Source: Nemertoderma westbladi (lineage: Eukaryota > Xenacoelomorpha > Nemertodermatida > Nemertodermatidae). From it: a DNA stretch of 64,000 nucleotides. The notes under the pieces were generated by a model. That model was given only the letters and a program-made list of their open reading frames with translations, was not told the DNA's origin and did not search any database. The stretch is taken from contig JAUCBJ010000825.1 of assembly GCA_032718475.1 (NCBI GenBank), positions 26,301 to 90,300 on the forward strand. Direction: 5' to 3'. Below, in pieces: positions 41,464-54,400 of this stretch (within the stretch, counting starts at the first letter, position 1; every line of letters begins with the position of its first letter). A program made the position numbers and the translations under genes.

Positions 41464-44400
41464 TTAGAAGCCACAGTAGTAGATTCAGAGAGCTTACTAT
41501 CTTTGCATTAGACGCCACAGTAGTAGATTCGCAGAGCTTACTCTCTTTGCATTAGACGCCACAGTAGTAGATTCACAGAGCTTACTCTCTTTGCATTAGA
41601 CACGCCACAGTAGTAGGTTCAGAGAGCTTACTCTCTTTGCATTAGACACGCCACAGTAGTAGGTTCAGAGAGCTTACTCCCTTTGCATTAGACGCCACAG
41701 TAGTAGATTCAGGGAGCTTACTCTCTTTGCATTAGACGCCACAGTAGTAGGTTCAGAGAGCTTACTCTCTTTGCATTAGACGCCACAGTAGTAGATCCAC
41801 AGAGCTTACTCTCTTTGCATTAGACGCCATAGTAGTACATTCAGAGAGCTTACTCTCTTTGCATTAGACGCCACAGTAGTAGATTCACGGAGCTTACTCT
41901 CTTTGCATTAGACACCACAGTAGTTGATTCACAGAGCTTACTCTCTTTGCATTAGACGCCACAGTAGTAGATTCACAGAGCTTATCTCTTTGCATTAGAC
42001 GCCACATAGTAGATTCACAGAGCTTATTATCTTTGCATTAGACGCCACAGTAGTACAGTAGATTCAGAGAGCTTACTCCCTTTGCATTAGACGCCACAGT
42101 AGTAGATTCAGGGAGCTTACTCTCTTTGCATTAGACGCCACAGTAGTAGGTTCAGAGAGCTTCCTCTCTTTGCATTAGACGCCACAGTAGTAGATTCAGA
42201 GAGCTTACTCCCTTTGCATTAGACGCCACAGTAGTAGGTTCAGAGAGCTTATTCTCTTTGCATTAGACGCCACAGTAGTAGATTCACAGAGCTTACTCCC
42301 TTTGCATTAGACGCCACAGTAGTAGGTTCACAGAGCTTACTCTCTTTGCATTAGACGCCACAGTAGTAGATTCACAGAGCTTATCTCTTTGCATTAGACG
42401 CCACATAGTAGATTCACAGAGCTTATTATCTTTGCATTAGACGCCACAGTAGTACAGTAGATTCAGAGAGCTTACTCCCTTTGCATTAGACGCCACAGTA
42501 GTAGATTCAGGGAGCTTACTCTCTTTGCATTAGACGCCACAGTAGTAGGTTCAGAGAGCTTCCTCTCTTTGCATTAGACGCCACAGTAGTAGATTCAGAG
42601 AGCTTACTCCCTTTGCATTAGACGCCACAGTAGTAGGTTCAGAGAGCTTATTCTCTTTGCATTAGACGCCACAGTAGTAGATTCACAGAGCTTACTCTCT
42701 TTGCATTAGACGCCACAGTAGTAGGTTCAGAGAGCTTACTCTCTTTGCATTAGACGCCACAGTAGTAGATCCACAGAGCTTACTCTCTTTGCATTAGACG
42801 CCATAGTAGTACATTCAGAGAGCTTACTCTCTTTGCATTAGACACGCCACAGTAGTAGGTTCAGAGAGCTTACTCCCTTTGCATTAGACGCCACAGTAGT
42901 AGATTCAGGGAGCTTACTCTCTTTGCATTAGACGCCACAGTAGTAGGTTCAGAGAGCTTACTCTCTTTGCATTAGACGCCACATAGTAGATTCACAGAGC
43001 TTATTATCTTTGCATTAGACGCCACAGTAGTACAGTAGATTCAGAGAGCTTACTCCCTTTGCATTAGACGCCACAGTAGTAGATTCAGGGAGCTTACTCT
43101 CTTTGCATTAGACGCCACAGTAGTAGGTTCAGAGAGCTTCCTCTCTTTGCATTAGACGCCACAGTAGTAGATTCAGAGAGCTTACTCTCTTTGCATTAGA
43201 CGCCATAGTAGTACATTCAGAGAGCTTACTCTCTTTGCATTAGACGCCACAGTAGTAGATTCACGGAGCTTACTCTCTTTGCATTAGACACCACAGTAGT
43301 TGATTCACAGAGCTTACTCTCTTTGCATTAGACGCCACAGTAGTAGATTCACAGAGCTTATCTCTTTGCATTAGACGCCACATAGTAGATTCACAGAGCT
43401 TACTCTCTTTGCATTAGACGCCATAGTAGTACATTCAGAGAGCTTACTCTCTTTGCATTAGACGCCACAGTAGTAGATTCACGGAGCTTACTCTCTTTGC
43501 ATTAGACACCACAGTAGTTGATTCACAGAGCTTACTCTCTATGCATTAGACGCCACAGTAGTAGATTCACAGAGCTTATCTCTTTGCATTAGACGCCACA
43601 TAGTAGATTCACAGAGCTTATTATCTTTGCATTAGACGCCACAGTAGTACAGTAGATTCAGAGAGCTTACTCCCTTTGCATTAGACGCCACAGTAGTAGA
43701 TTCAGGGAGCTTACTCTCTTTGCATTAGACGCCACAGTAGTAGGTTCAGAGAGCTTCCTCTCTTTGCATTAGACGCCACAGTAGTAGATTCACAGAGCTT
43801 ACTCTCTTTGCATTAGACGCCACAGTAGTAGATTCACAGAGCTTACTCTCTTTGCATTAGACGCCACAGTAGTAGATTCACAGAGCTTATTCTCTTTGCA
43901 TTAGACGCCACAGCAGTAGTAGATCCACAGAGCTTACTCTCTTTGCATTAGACGCCACAGTAGTAGATTCAGGGAGCTTACTCTCTTTGCATTAGACGCC
44001 ACAGTAGTAGGTTCAGAGAGCTTCCTCTCTTTGCATTAGACGCCACAGTAGTAGATTCACAGAGCTTACTCTCTTTGCATTAGACGCCACAGTAGTAGAT
44101 TCACAGAGCTTACTCTCTTTGCATTAGACGCCACAGTAGTAGATTCACAGAGCTTACTCTCTTTGCATTAGACGCCACAGTAGTAGATTCACAGAGCTTA
44201 TTCTCTTTGCATTAGACGCCACAGCAGTAGTAGATCCACAGAGCTTACTCTCTTTGCATTAGACGCCACAGTAGTAGATTCAGGGAGCTTACTCTCTTTG
44301 CATTAGACGCCACAGTAGTAGGTTCAGAGAGCTTCCTCTCTTTGCATTAGACGCCACAGTAGTAGATTCACAGAGCTTACTCTCTTTGCATTAGACGCCA

Positions 44401-44512
44401 CAGTAGTAGATTCACAGAGCTTACTCTCTTTGCATTAGACGCCACAGTAGTAGATTCACAGAGCTTACTCTCTTTGCATTAGACGCCATAGTAGTAGATC
44501 CACAGAGCTTAC
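41464..44512. repeat. 44-bp minisatellite derived from LINE coding sequence (about 69 units)
   Basis: The unit contains GCCACAGTAGTAGATTC, ACAGAGCTTACTCTC and TTTGCATTAGAC. The first unit overlaps the LINE codons for LEATVVDSESLLSL, showing the array grew from that coding sequence. Several block variants recur as groups: ACACGCC, CATAGTAG with one TAG missing, CAGTAGTACAGTAG, and TTCCTCTC. They indicate duplication of larger blocks of about 300-600 bp. Confidence 0.95.
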
Positions 44513-44590
44513 TATAAATTACTCGATGTTGTTTGCTGCGTTTTTGCAAATTTGATAGAAACTTGGCGTGATCCTTTTTTCCTTTTTTTT
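44513..44590 (+). pseudogene. Continuation of the LINE after the array
   Basis: TTTGCAAATTTGATAGAAAC reads FANLIET, followed by WRDP, resembling the extreme C terminus of CR1/L2 proteins that follows the SL..F motif. A T-rich stretch follows. This places the 3-kb array within one LINE copy. Confidence 0.55.
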
Positions 44591-46819
44591 TAGTAATTAT
44601 TTTTTAATCTTTTTAATTCAGATTCGTCAGTAATTACAGTAATTGGTTTTTAATACGGGTTCTGCTTCACTAATGATTCATAGTTTTTATTCGTTTTAAT
44701 ATTTAGTAAATAGATATAATCAATGTTCCTTGCTTTATAGTGTATTGAAGGAGTGTGTTTGCTTTCGATAATTTTTGTTCGCTCTTTATTTTATATTAAT
44801 AAAGTTTTATCATTCTGGATTTTTAGTGTATGACCCCCCATAAGTGCAGTTAAAGCCTGGGCGGTCTTCTCCCCTTCTATAATTAACTTCTAATTTAGCA
44901 TAAATGTTTATTTTACCATGGTTTTGAGTGTTAATAATAATAATAATAATAATAAAATAATAATATCAAAAGTTTCTAAATTTGCAAAAAAATGTAAAAT
45001 AAAATAATTAAATTAAGGACATTTATTCTATTAAATTAATACACATGACATGTTCTAGAACATTTTGATTATGTATGAATATCCATATACTTAATTATTC
45101 CAGAATATAAATCTTGTTTAATAGAGTCCAGTTGACTGACTGATATTACACTATATATATATTACCTATATTCTTATTTAATATTTATTCCACGAAAGTT
45201 ACACAAATTACAAACACAATTATTCTAGAACACATTTTAGATAGATTAAATTAAGAATAACGTCACAGTTTTTTACAAATTATTATGAATCTAAAAGTCC
45301 CATAGAACATCAACTTGAATCCGCAACTCACGACTAACTGATAAACACTATATTATCTGTATACCTATATACCTACTACCTATATCTTATTTATTAACTA
45401 TTCCACAAAAGTGAAACAAAATACAAACAAAATTGTTCTAGAACACATCATACTATATCTATATATCATATATCCTATACGTATAATACATTTGTTATTG
45501 TATGAAATATAAAATAGCTTCGTTGATTGTAAAATTCCCAAAGAACATTAATTTGAAACCATTACCCTTATAAATACTTGAATAACTACTTATTTATGAA
45601 AGTCCAATGGGAACATCAACTTTAAACCTATATAAAATTAATGAAAAATGCTATATATATATCAACTCTGAGTTGTTTAATTTATGAAGAAATAGCAACT
45701 TCTGAGTTATTAAAATAATGTGCTATTGTTCTAGATTAAATTAAATAGTCTGAGTTGTTTAAAATATGTGCCAAGAAATAGCCTTCTGAGTTATGAATAT
45801 GATATATATGAATATGAATATGTGCCAAGAGGAATATTTTTCGGTATCTTAATTTTAGTTTTACCGTTTTTACTGCATTGCCGTTTTCGAATTGAATTGT
45901 TCTAGAATAAATTCCTTACAATATAAACAAACTTTTTGTACAAGCACACATATTTACAATTTAAAAGTTCTAGAAAACACATGTTACTATAATAGCATAT
46001 TTTCATTAGTTACTATCATATAGCTTACGATACTAGACATTTTACGAATTGTTATTTACAGAGCATCTCCTTGAATTATCTTTACTGTTTTAAAGAAATC
46101 AACATTCTATTTGGAAAAAAGCATGTGCTCTAATAAATAAATTGAACGTTTGGACGTATTTGGAACGACGTGTTTTCACACAATCATTATACCCAAATAT
46201 TTTATACTTGCTTGGATTTATGAGATGTGTTTGGAGTTAATTTCTTCTTCTTATGGGTGAACTTTTATTGTTTTCAGAGTGCCCCCTCCCAATCTGAAGG
46301 AAGCAATACCTAGACCAAGGACCCCAAAATATTGTGCATAGAGAATTTAATGGACAAGATCTCAAGAAACAAAAACAATAACCACAGGGTATGTTAGCAG
46401 CAGTCAATTGATAAATGAAAACAATGGAATATATTTTGAATTCGATTAAACAAATTATTATCAATTATATTTAAAGATTATATATCATATATCGGAATTA
46501 CTATATATAATTAAGACCAAAAGACAACCTTCCATAACGAGTATCTAAATTTAACAAGGTGATCTTCCAAGTACATTAAAAACTAAAATAAAAAAAATCT
46601 TATAAGTATATAATCTAATAATAATAATAATCTAATCTTATATAATCTTATATCTTAAATAATAATCTTATATCTTCAAATCTACAAATCTTATAGTAAA
46701 TAAGTGCACAAACAAAAGTAAATGTATTTTAACCTAGACTAAACTATTAATGTATACCGGAAGTATTATACACAATTAAGATCATCAAGGCAACTTTATT
46801 AGATCATGCCGATTATTTG
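44591..46819. other. AT-rich spacer without recognised genes
   Basis: Short ATT and TAT simple repeats occur (for example AATAATAAT at 44936-44955). Two related segments near 45090-45240 and 45320-45450 share TATTCCAC, GTTCTAGAACAC and CCTATATTCTTATTTA-like strings, a degenerate duplication. No coding signal; the frame at 46237-46464 has no support. Confidence 0.5.
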
Positions 46820-47510
46820 CTATTGTATTGCCATTAAACGATCTTGTTACCAAAAAAAATGAAAAGAAACACGTTACAGAAATTGCCTTTTCTTACCTAA
46901 ACAATAACCGACTTAAGAATTAAGGGAAATGAGCAGATTACTAAACCCGCAGATTCCAACCAAAACAATAAACGACTTATGAATTAAGGGAAATGAGCAG
47001 ATTACTAAACCCGCAGATTCCAACCAAAACAATAAACGATCCCATTACCAATTGAGGAAAAGGAACAGGTTACATAAGCAGGCTTTCTAACAAAAATAAT
47101 AAGTGTTATCATTACCAATTGAGGGAAATGGTGGTTACACAAACGACATTTTCTAACCTATGCAATAAACGATATCTTGTTACCAATTGAAATAAAGGAA
47201 CAGGTTACAGAAGCGGGGTTTTCTAACCCCAAAACAATAAACGATCTCATTACCAGATGGAAACGAGCATATTACAGAAGTGGGGTTTTCTAACCAAAAA
47301 CATAAACTATCTTAATATCAATTAAGAGAACGGAACAGGAAATTTTTTAACCAAAAAATTAAACAATCTTAATATCAATTAACATAAATGAACAGGAAAC
47401 AAAAGCGGCCCTTTCAACAATAAACGACCCAATTACCAATTGAGGGTAAGGAGCAAAGATAAGAGAGGCGTATTTTACAAACCAAAACATTAAACTGTCT
47501 CGGCGTGTTA
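46820..47510. repeat. Degenerate ~62-bp tandem repeats beside the divergent gene pair
   Basis: About eleven imperfect units contain AACAATAAACGAT, CATTACCAATTGAGGGAAA, GAGCAGGTTAC, AGAAGCG and TTTCTAACC. Single copies of the same motif occur in the intron of the minus-strand gene (about 48615-48675) and, in both orientations, in the first intron of the OTU gene (about 51985-52040 and 52318-52375). This pattern resembles sub-terminal repeats of a DNA transposon. Confidence 0.75.
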
Positions 47511-47760
47511 CAAAATGTAATATAATTTACATTTAATACTTATTTGGCCTGATATAATACGATCATTAATTATGATTTTGGTAGAACGCATTTTAAGTAA
47601 ACTATAATAACAAAATAAATATTCCAAAAACATCAGTAATTATTAATAACCTATGGACAATTTAAAGCTATGGACTATGAAAAACGAAGAATAAAAAACA
47701 AATAAAAGATCATAATTGATTAATTATGCGCCCTGCTGCCCCTATGGGATGTGTGACGAG

Positions 47761-49487
47761 TTATATGTGTCCAGCATTGAAAGGACAAACTGGGAAGACA
47801 CCCACTGGATAATCCAGCAGCCGGATGGATGATATGTGGTAGGAAGGAGGAGTGACTTGTTCATCACCCTCCTTCAACGCTGGCCGCATCCACCCGGACA
47901 CCATCCAGTGAACCCCCTCCAAGACGTTAAGGTCCCTTAAAATCTGCCGGATATACTCACGACACCGAGGCACCTCATCCAGGCTGAGGCGTCTACCTCC
48001 TACAAAGCTGTTTAGAAAGCGACGCGACGTGACAGCTTCAACCCGATCTATGGCCTGGAGGAAATCCGGCTTAACAGCCATAGAGAATCCCCACTTCACT
48101 GTGGGGCAGGACACCAGACAGGGACAGTCCCTCCCGTACTGCCCGTCGCATAGTGCCCCACCACAGACGTCCTCCACCACCTTGATTCGGTTCAAGTTGA
48201 GGGCTGTCGCTCTCATAGCGAATGAACCCATCGCTGTCGACTCGGGGTCCCAAGTAACGGCCGACTTCTCCACATTGGACGGCTGGATTACCGGTACCAG
48301 CATATCGTCTACCCCGACAACAACGAGGTCGGAATTCTCTTTCCCTATGAGAACAGGGTCTATGATGTGGACTTGGGACCCCACGCCAACACTTCTGTCC
48401 ATAAACAGCCTTGCCGACTGTTTGCCGTCGTTAGCGATCACGGCAAACACCTCACCGCTCTCGGTGCATCTAAAATAACAAAATAACATAAATTATAAAT
48501 CCATTGCAGCAAATGAGTTTAGTATAAATATCCCCGTTATATTATTATAATTATCTTTTTGAGACACAGTAGTAAACTCCCACCTCGGCGAATTAATATC
48601 CCGCCTCAATGTTTAATAATCAATTAAGGGAAAGGTGCAGGTTACAGAGACATGTTATTCTAACCAAAACAATAAACTAAAGTTACAATGTTACAATGTT
48701 ACATGTTACAATGTTATTTTTGGATGTCATCAGCTGTTACGATTTCCCCTGGAGAGGGAAGAATTTTGATTTCATGGAAAGTCCCCTTCCCCACCACGCC
48801 TATTTGAACATTTTATAAAAATGTATAATAAATTTAATAAACCTCTTTTATTCTTATGAATATTAGAATAAACTGATAAAGTGTAGTGTATATTTTGTTG
48901 AAAGTTTTTTGCATTGATGTTGAAAAATTGCAACCTGTAAACACCATAAAAGCAAAATAACTCACAATATTTTATTATTTTTTGATTACTGGTTACAAGT
49001 AAATTAAATTGAGTTACATTGTACTAGATTGGTGAGTTTTTTTGGTGTCCCAGTCAATAATGATCAAAATGGACTACAATTCACACTTTGTGGGAATGAA
49101 CCCGCGACCTAGGGATGAGAGAAATAACCCATGGCACCCAATTCCTCTACTATTTATGCTATTTTATATTAAATGTATGTATTCTGTTTAAATCAAGTAT
49201 GGAAATAGATTATATCAACACAATAACCTAAAAAATATCATACGATTGTAGGTCTGCGTTGATTTTGAAAATTTCGTGGCACCAAATCCACCAGACTTTT
49301 TCTTTACAATTACGGACGAGGATTTCTTTACGTGCAGCACCTCCGCACACAACTTGAGGCCGTCCTCGATATCGTCACCCGCTTCCTTCACGTAGGGCAA
49401 CTCAACTTGACGATACCTTGTCGCAAGGAGGTGGTGGGCACGCTCCACATTCCCACTTATAACGTTTAGCGTTACCTCCGAAGGCAT
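47761..49487 (-). CDS. Unrecognised cysteine-cluster protein (about 322 residues)
   Basis: Two coding exons on the minus strand: 49487-49228 (ATG start, MPSEVTLNVIS) and 48469-47761. They are joined in phase by donor AG/GTTATT and acceptor ATTTTAG, giving 323 codons including the stop. A 5' untranslated exon probably ends at 50673 (GAG/GTAAGTGG), with acceptor TTTTTAG before the ATG. The second exon has VGVGSQVHIIDPVLIG, beta-rich and possibly an OB-fold-like strand pattern, then LCDGQYGRDCPCLVSC, a compact cysteine cluster that could bind zinc, and a C-terminal domain with LRDLNVLEGVHWMVSGWMRP. I do not recognise the family; single-stranded DNA binding would be a guess. It is transcribed divergently from the OTU gene. 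Confidence 0.65.
48490..49227. other. Intron with SINE-like remnant
   Basis: Intron of the minus-strand gene. At about 49090-49115, GAATGAACCCGCGACCT resembles an inverted pol III B box region as found in tRNA-derived SINEs. A degenerate 62-bp repeat copy is at 48615-48675. Confidence 0.4.
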
Positions 49488-50673
49488 TCTAAAAACAAAA
49501 TTATTATGGTGAATAAATACATTATTGTGAAATAAATATAGCCAATATTGTTGTGATAAAAAGTTTTCATTAATCCCGGCAAAACACATGCAAAAATGTA
49601 ACTAACAAATATTTTTTCAAACCGTGATATATTATTTACTTACAGTCTTTAGCAGAAAGGAAATGATACATTGATAGGAACATTTGTTTCTCTTTTTTTA
49701 GTATAATATTGGATTGATTTAATTCAAACTTATTTATTGTAAAGCCGGAATGTGCAAGCAATGCCCAATAAGACATTGAATAATGGTTGGAAGTAAAGTT
49801 CAAAAATTATATTCAATTGATATTAATTCTTTAGAATAATAATTATTGTTTAGCATAAACACAAAGTAATTAACCCATTATCCATCAGTTTTAGTATAAG
49901 TTTAAACCGGAGAAAAGGCTGTAGACAAAAATAAAAAGAAATGCAAATGTCTTTTTGATATAATTTTGATAAGAACGTGGTTGTGATAAGAGGGCATTGA
50001 CTTATTTTCAATAACAAATGAAAATTAATCGTATTATTATTTTAAATATTAAATATTTACATTAAGAATAAGAGCCTAGCATATATAATATCATAAATAG
50101 CAGCTTTCCTAGGCAATTCTTATATATCTATTAATTTAATTTAATTTTTAAAAATTAAATATTTTACCTATAACCCACTTGCTTAAAGGCCGAGCATAAC
50201 ATGGCCAGGCCATGCGTGAGTTGACTCTTCGATTTTGGAAATAATCGGTCTGGCAGAAAATCAGAGAATGTTTCCCAAGTGATAGACCCCCAAGGAGCGA
50301 AACTTGAAACTGCAACTAAATTCTAATTGACCCCCCCCCCCCCCCTCCCAAAATCTCTAATTAGACCCGCCACCCACCCATTCAACAACGGATATCAACC
50401 CACCCGCCCACCAGAATGTTGTCTAATTTAAAACTTCTTAGGTCAGCCCACCCGCCCACCAATTAAATTTTACTTTATTAGCTCACAATTTCATCATTTC
50501 ATCATTATTTCAGGAAACAGACTTAGAAAATTCTCGACTTTCGTTTCATTATCTACAGTACCTGTACTACTATTATGCATAACGTATAACACATTCATTG
50601 AAATAAGTAGCGTACTCTGGTATTATTATATAAAAGTACAAACACAGCGATGATCTGTCCGACTCCACTTACC

Positions 50674-51485
50674 TCAAATATTCGTAGAAAATAAGCGATG
50701 GACGAACTGATGCGGTACGAATCCAAAAATCTTTCAGTGAATGCTAAAAACTATAACAGGTAGAATAAACTTATTACCTTTATTGCTGAATTGCCTTAGG
50801 ATTTATACTGAACACACAAGGTTTGGCCTGACACTGTCTCTATACTGATGAGTCATTCAAAGACCTCGCCCGCGGCAGCAAGTAGACTATCACCACACCA
50901 CAAGGAACATTCTTCAGATGAATACCGCGCCAATGATACACATCAAGATTGGTTTGGACTTTGATGTATGCGACGACCATTAGGAAATGAATGCCCAGTG
51001 TCACTCTTCCTCCTGTCTCAGACAGTGGTCGAACATTACTTCAAAGAACATTCCCCGCACTACCTTGGTAGATATTACCTTTCTGCAGTTTATGTATAAA
51101 CAACCAATAGAAAGTGTTGTGTCTCACTATGGCTCTGTGAGGTCTCATCCTTAACATTACTTATTTCATGCAAGCATTCGACCAATAGAATGTGTCCTTT
51201 CAGCGGTTTCTATACTGATGAGTGCTTCAGAGTCCTCAGTAATTGGTTTAGGTCCAACTATTACTACAACAATCTCAGTCTTAGTATATTGGATTCTAGA
51301 GTTTGTGTAAACTCAATTCTGCAATTGATTAAGTAAACTATATATTTTAAGGGCTTCCAGGCGCCATTGTTGGCCAAGCCTAACTATTCTTGAATTGATG
51401 CCATAGTTTCTTACTTCAATACTTCTATATATTTCAATACTTTATTGTTATCATATTGATTAACCGTGTTCATCAAGCAGTCAAG
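50674..51485. promoter_or_regulatory. Candidate divergent promoter between the cysteine-cluster and OTU genes
   Basis: It separates the presumed 5' exon of the minus gene from the ATG of the plus gene. Two ACCAATAGAA boxes (about 51100 and 51180, containing CCAAT) lie 70-80 bp apart. CTATACTGATGAGT is repeated at about 50840 and 51212, each followed by a similar TTCA/GAGTCCTC-like stretch. Both repeats suggest regulatory duplication. No start sites can be read directly. Confidence 0.4.
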
Positions 51486-54400
51486 ATGCCGAAGAGAAAG
51501 GCGACGATTTGCACTCACTGCCTTGGTACTGAAGGCAAACGGAAACACAATCGGACAACATGCCCGCGACGTGAGAGGGGTCTACCAGCGGTACTTCCAT
51601 TCCATGGTTAGTTTTATTATTAGGCCTATATTTGCGCTTGTCTTTCATCGTAGGCCTATCTGCCTGTCTATTGTATTATTTTTGCAATATATATTAGACA
51701 TACGCCTAAACGCTGTTGCTATAGAGTGACTACAAAACAAAGACCCAAGACCAAAATAATAAAGACCTGCATAATATTGTAACAGTTGTTAAGTTTCGTT
51801 TAATGTTGTTGATCCCCCATCAAGCGTCTGTGAGCTGCTCCTTTATTATTAACCTTTAAATGGCAATGGCACCTAACACTCTTTGGGACCTGTACAAAAC
51901 AAAGAGGTAAAATCGCCTTGCATCCCAAAGAGCGTAGGTCCCAAAGAGCGTTAGGTCCCATTGCTATTTAAAGGAGAAGGTTAGTAAATGATCAGGTTAC
52001 ATAGGCGTATTAGCGGAACCAAAACAATAAGCGAAAGTTAACACGTGTTTTATACAGGTCTTTGTTATTTCGGTCTTTGGTCTTTGTATTGTAGTGACCC
52101 TGCTGCTATATTGATATGATACTTCTCTTGATATAGGCTACAGTATACACTGATACCAGTTAAATACTCAATTCTGCAATTATTGATAGGTCTATCCGGG
52201 GTTTTCTGCCCATACGAAAAATACGAGGATTTCACATTTCGACATGTCGACTTGTTATTGGAATTTTATATATTATTTTATATATAGCCTACTTATTAAG
52301 CGTTTTATATCGCATATTTCTATATTCGTTTATTGTTTTGGTTAGAATCAGCAGTTCTGTAACCCATAACCTGGGTTGTTGGTGAAAGCCTGGTATGCTT
52401 CACATGGAGCGAATAAACACGGGTTTTCGTGCAGTCAAAAACTAAAAGGACGTGTTTCACACTCACATAATTTTGAAATTTAAGCTTATATTTAATACAT
52501 TAATAGGCCTACTAAAAAGGAATTACAATATCGTAATATCATAGAATATAGCAGGCCTATTTATCTGACTACTGTACTAACAATACTATAAAAATAAACT
52601 GTTGCGCCACAAGTAATATTGATTTCATGATTATTGTTGCACATACATTGCTAAATAATTATTGTAACATAATCGAGGTTGCTAAGTATTGAATGGCTCG
52701 CTGTAAGAGTATTATTAATAAACATAATTCAATAATTCAAATTGTATTATTTGAAGAAAAAGAACCATTACTGCTAGTAGTACCGGTGGTAGTACCTGTA
52801 GACTTTCAGTAGTACAAAATATATTGTCCGGATGGGTTCAGGGGTTATGTTGCTACCACCAAATTCATATATTTTAACTATTTAAATTTATCACATTCTT
52901 TTTTTATCATATATTTAACTATTGTTTAAGATCGTCACCTATAATTATTTAAATGGCAGTTCAATTTTATTTTAATATACATTTTAACGAGGACCCCTTG
53001 GGAGACAAGGTCTTTACCTCAAGGGTCATGCATTCTTCGAGGCTAATGTACACCATAAACATTGTAATCTACATACAATTTTAAATAATCAAGGTACGAG
53101 AGACATAATTTTTAATCTACATACAAATTTTTAATTCAACCTGTGATTCTAATTAATTGGTAACTATAAATTAAATATTTTCAGTCATTTTAATGTGATT
53201 TTAAATGTGATTTCAAGTGATTTTAAGCGTGATTTTAATGTGATTTTAATGTGATTTTAAAGTGACGTTAAGCGTTATTTTAATGTGATTTTAAGCGTGA
53301 TTTTAATGTGATTTTAAGCGTGATTTTAACTTTTAACTTAGCCTGCATACATTTATAAATTCGATTCGTGATTTTAATTAATTTGTGTTACTGAGCTTTA
53401 AACCTACATAATTATTCTTTTTAAAATTCAATTTGTGATTTTAACCAATTAGATTTTGTGCCTTGTGTAAAATCAGTGTTAACTACTTTCAGTTTAAAGT
53501 GCATATCTTTACCTGTTGTTGCTATCGTTCCTATACTCTATTAGTCCTCAATAAATAAACTAGCCCTATGCTGCTATGGCGACGTGTTCTGATATCCCCA
53601 TTATATATCCTGTACTGAATTATCGTGTGATCATGCCATAAATCCATTCTCGTGGAACTATCTACGTTTTATATTCTGATATTTACAATATTTATATTTT
53701 GATATGTTTTGTTAGTATGATTAATAAGTTGTGGTTTCTAAATATGTGTACCGGTATCTCTATAATTTTGCACTGTAATGCATTTTGTTTATGTATATAG
53801 CAGTATCGTACATTATGCGCAACTATAATGTATATTATTGTTTAATCATTGCATAATATATTAACTATAACAATGTGTAGGTGAAAACAATAGCGGTACT
53901 TTAGACTGACACGCGGTAGGAACATAGAAAAGCAAAACATATGTCCTTATTAATTAGTTTATTAACTAATTAATCCATAGGAAAACGATCTCATATGTTA
54001 TACTTTCCAATTAATAGTATTTTTATACAAATAATAAATTTTATGTTCTAGTATTTGGCGACAACAATCAAGTCTCCACGACCCAAGGAACTGTAACAGC
54101 AGCTGTTCCACCGATCCCCCCTATGAGTTCCAACAACCAACAACAACATCAAGGTAGTGATACCAATATAACCTTAATTCATATATCACGCAATATGTTA
54201 TATAACTTTTGTAACCCCCTTTGTAACATATCTAAACCATTGATAGTGCAGAGAGTGATAATAAATATGTTATATATATATATATATATAATAACAGTGT
54301 AATTCCACAGTAACTAGATAATATTTATAAATAATATTGGATTTAATTTCGGTAATATTAATATTTATGTTCTATTGCAGATAACAACACTCAGCCGCCA

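Noticed and set aside
41464-44512. CRISPR-like or centromeric array
   Set aside because: Units are contiguous with no unique spacers, and the unit derives from LINE coding sequence. Nothing supports centromere function.
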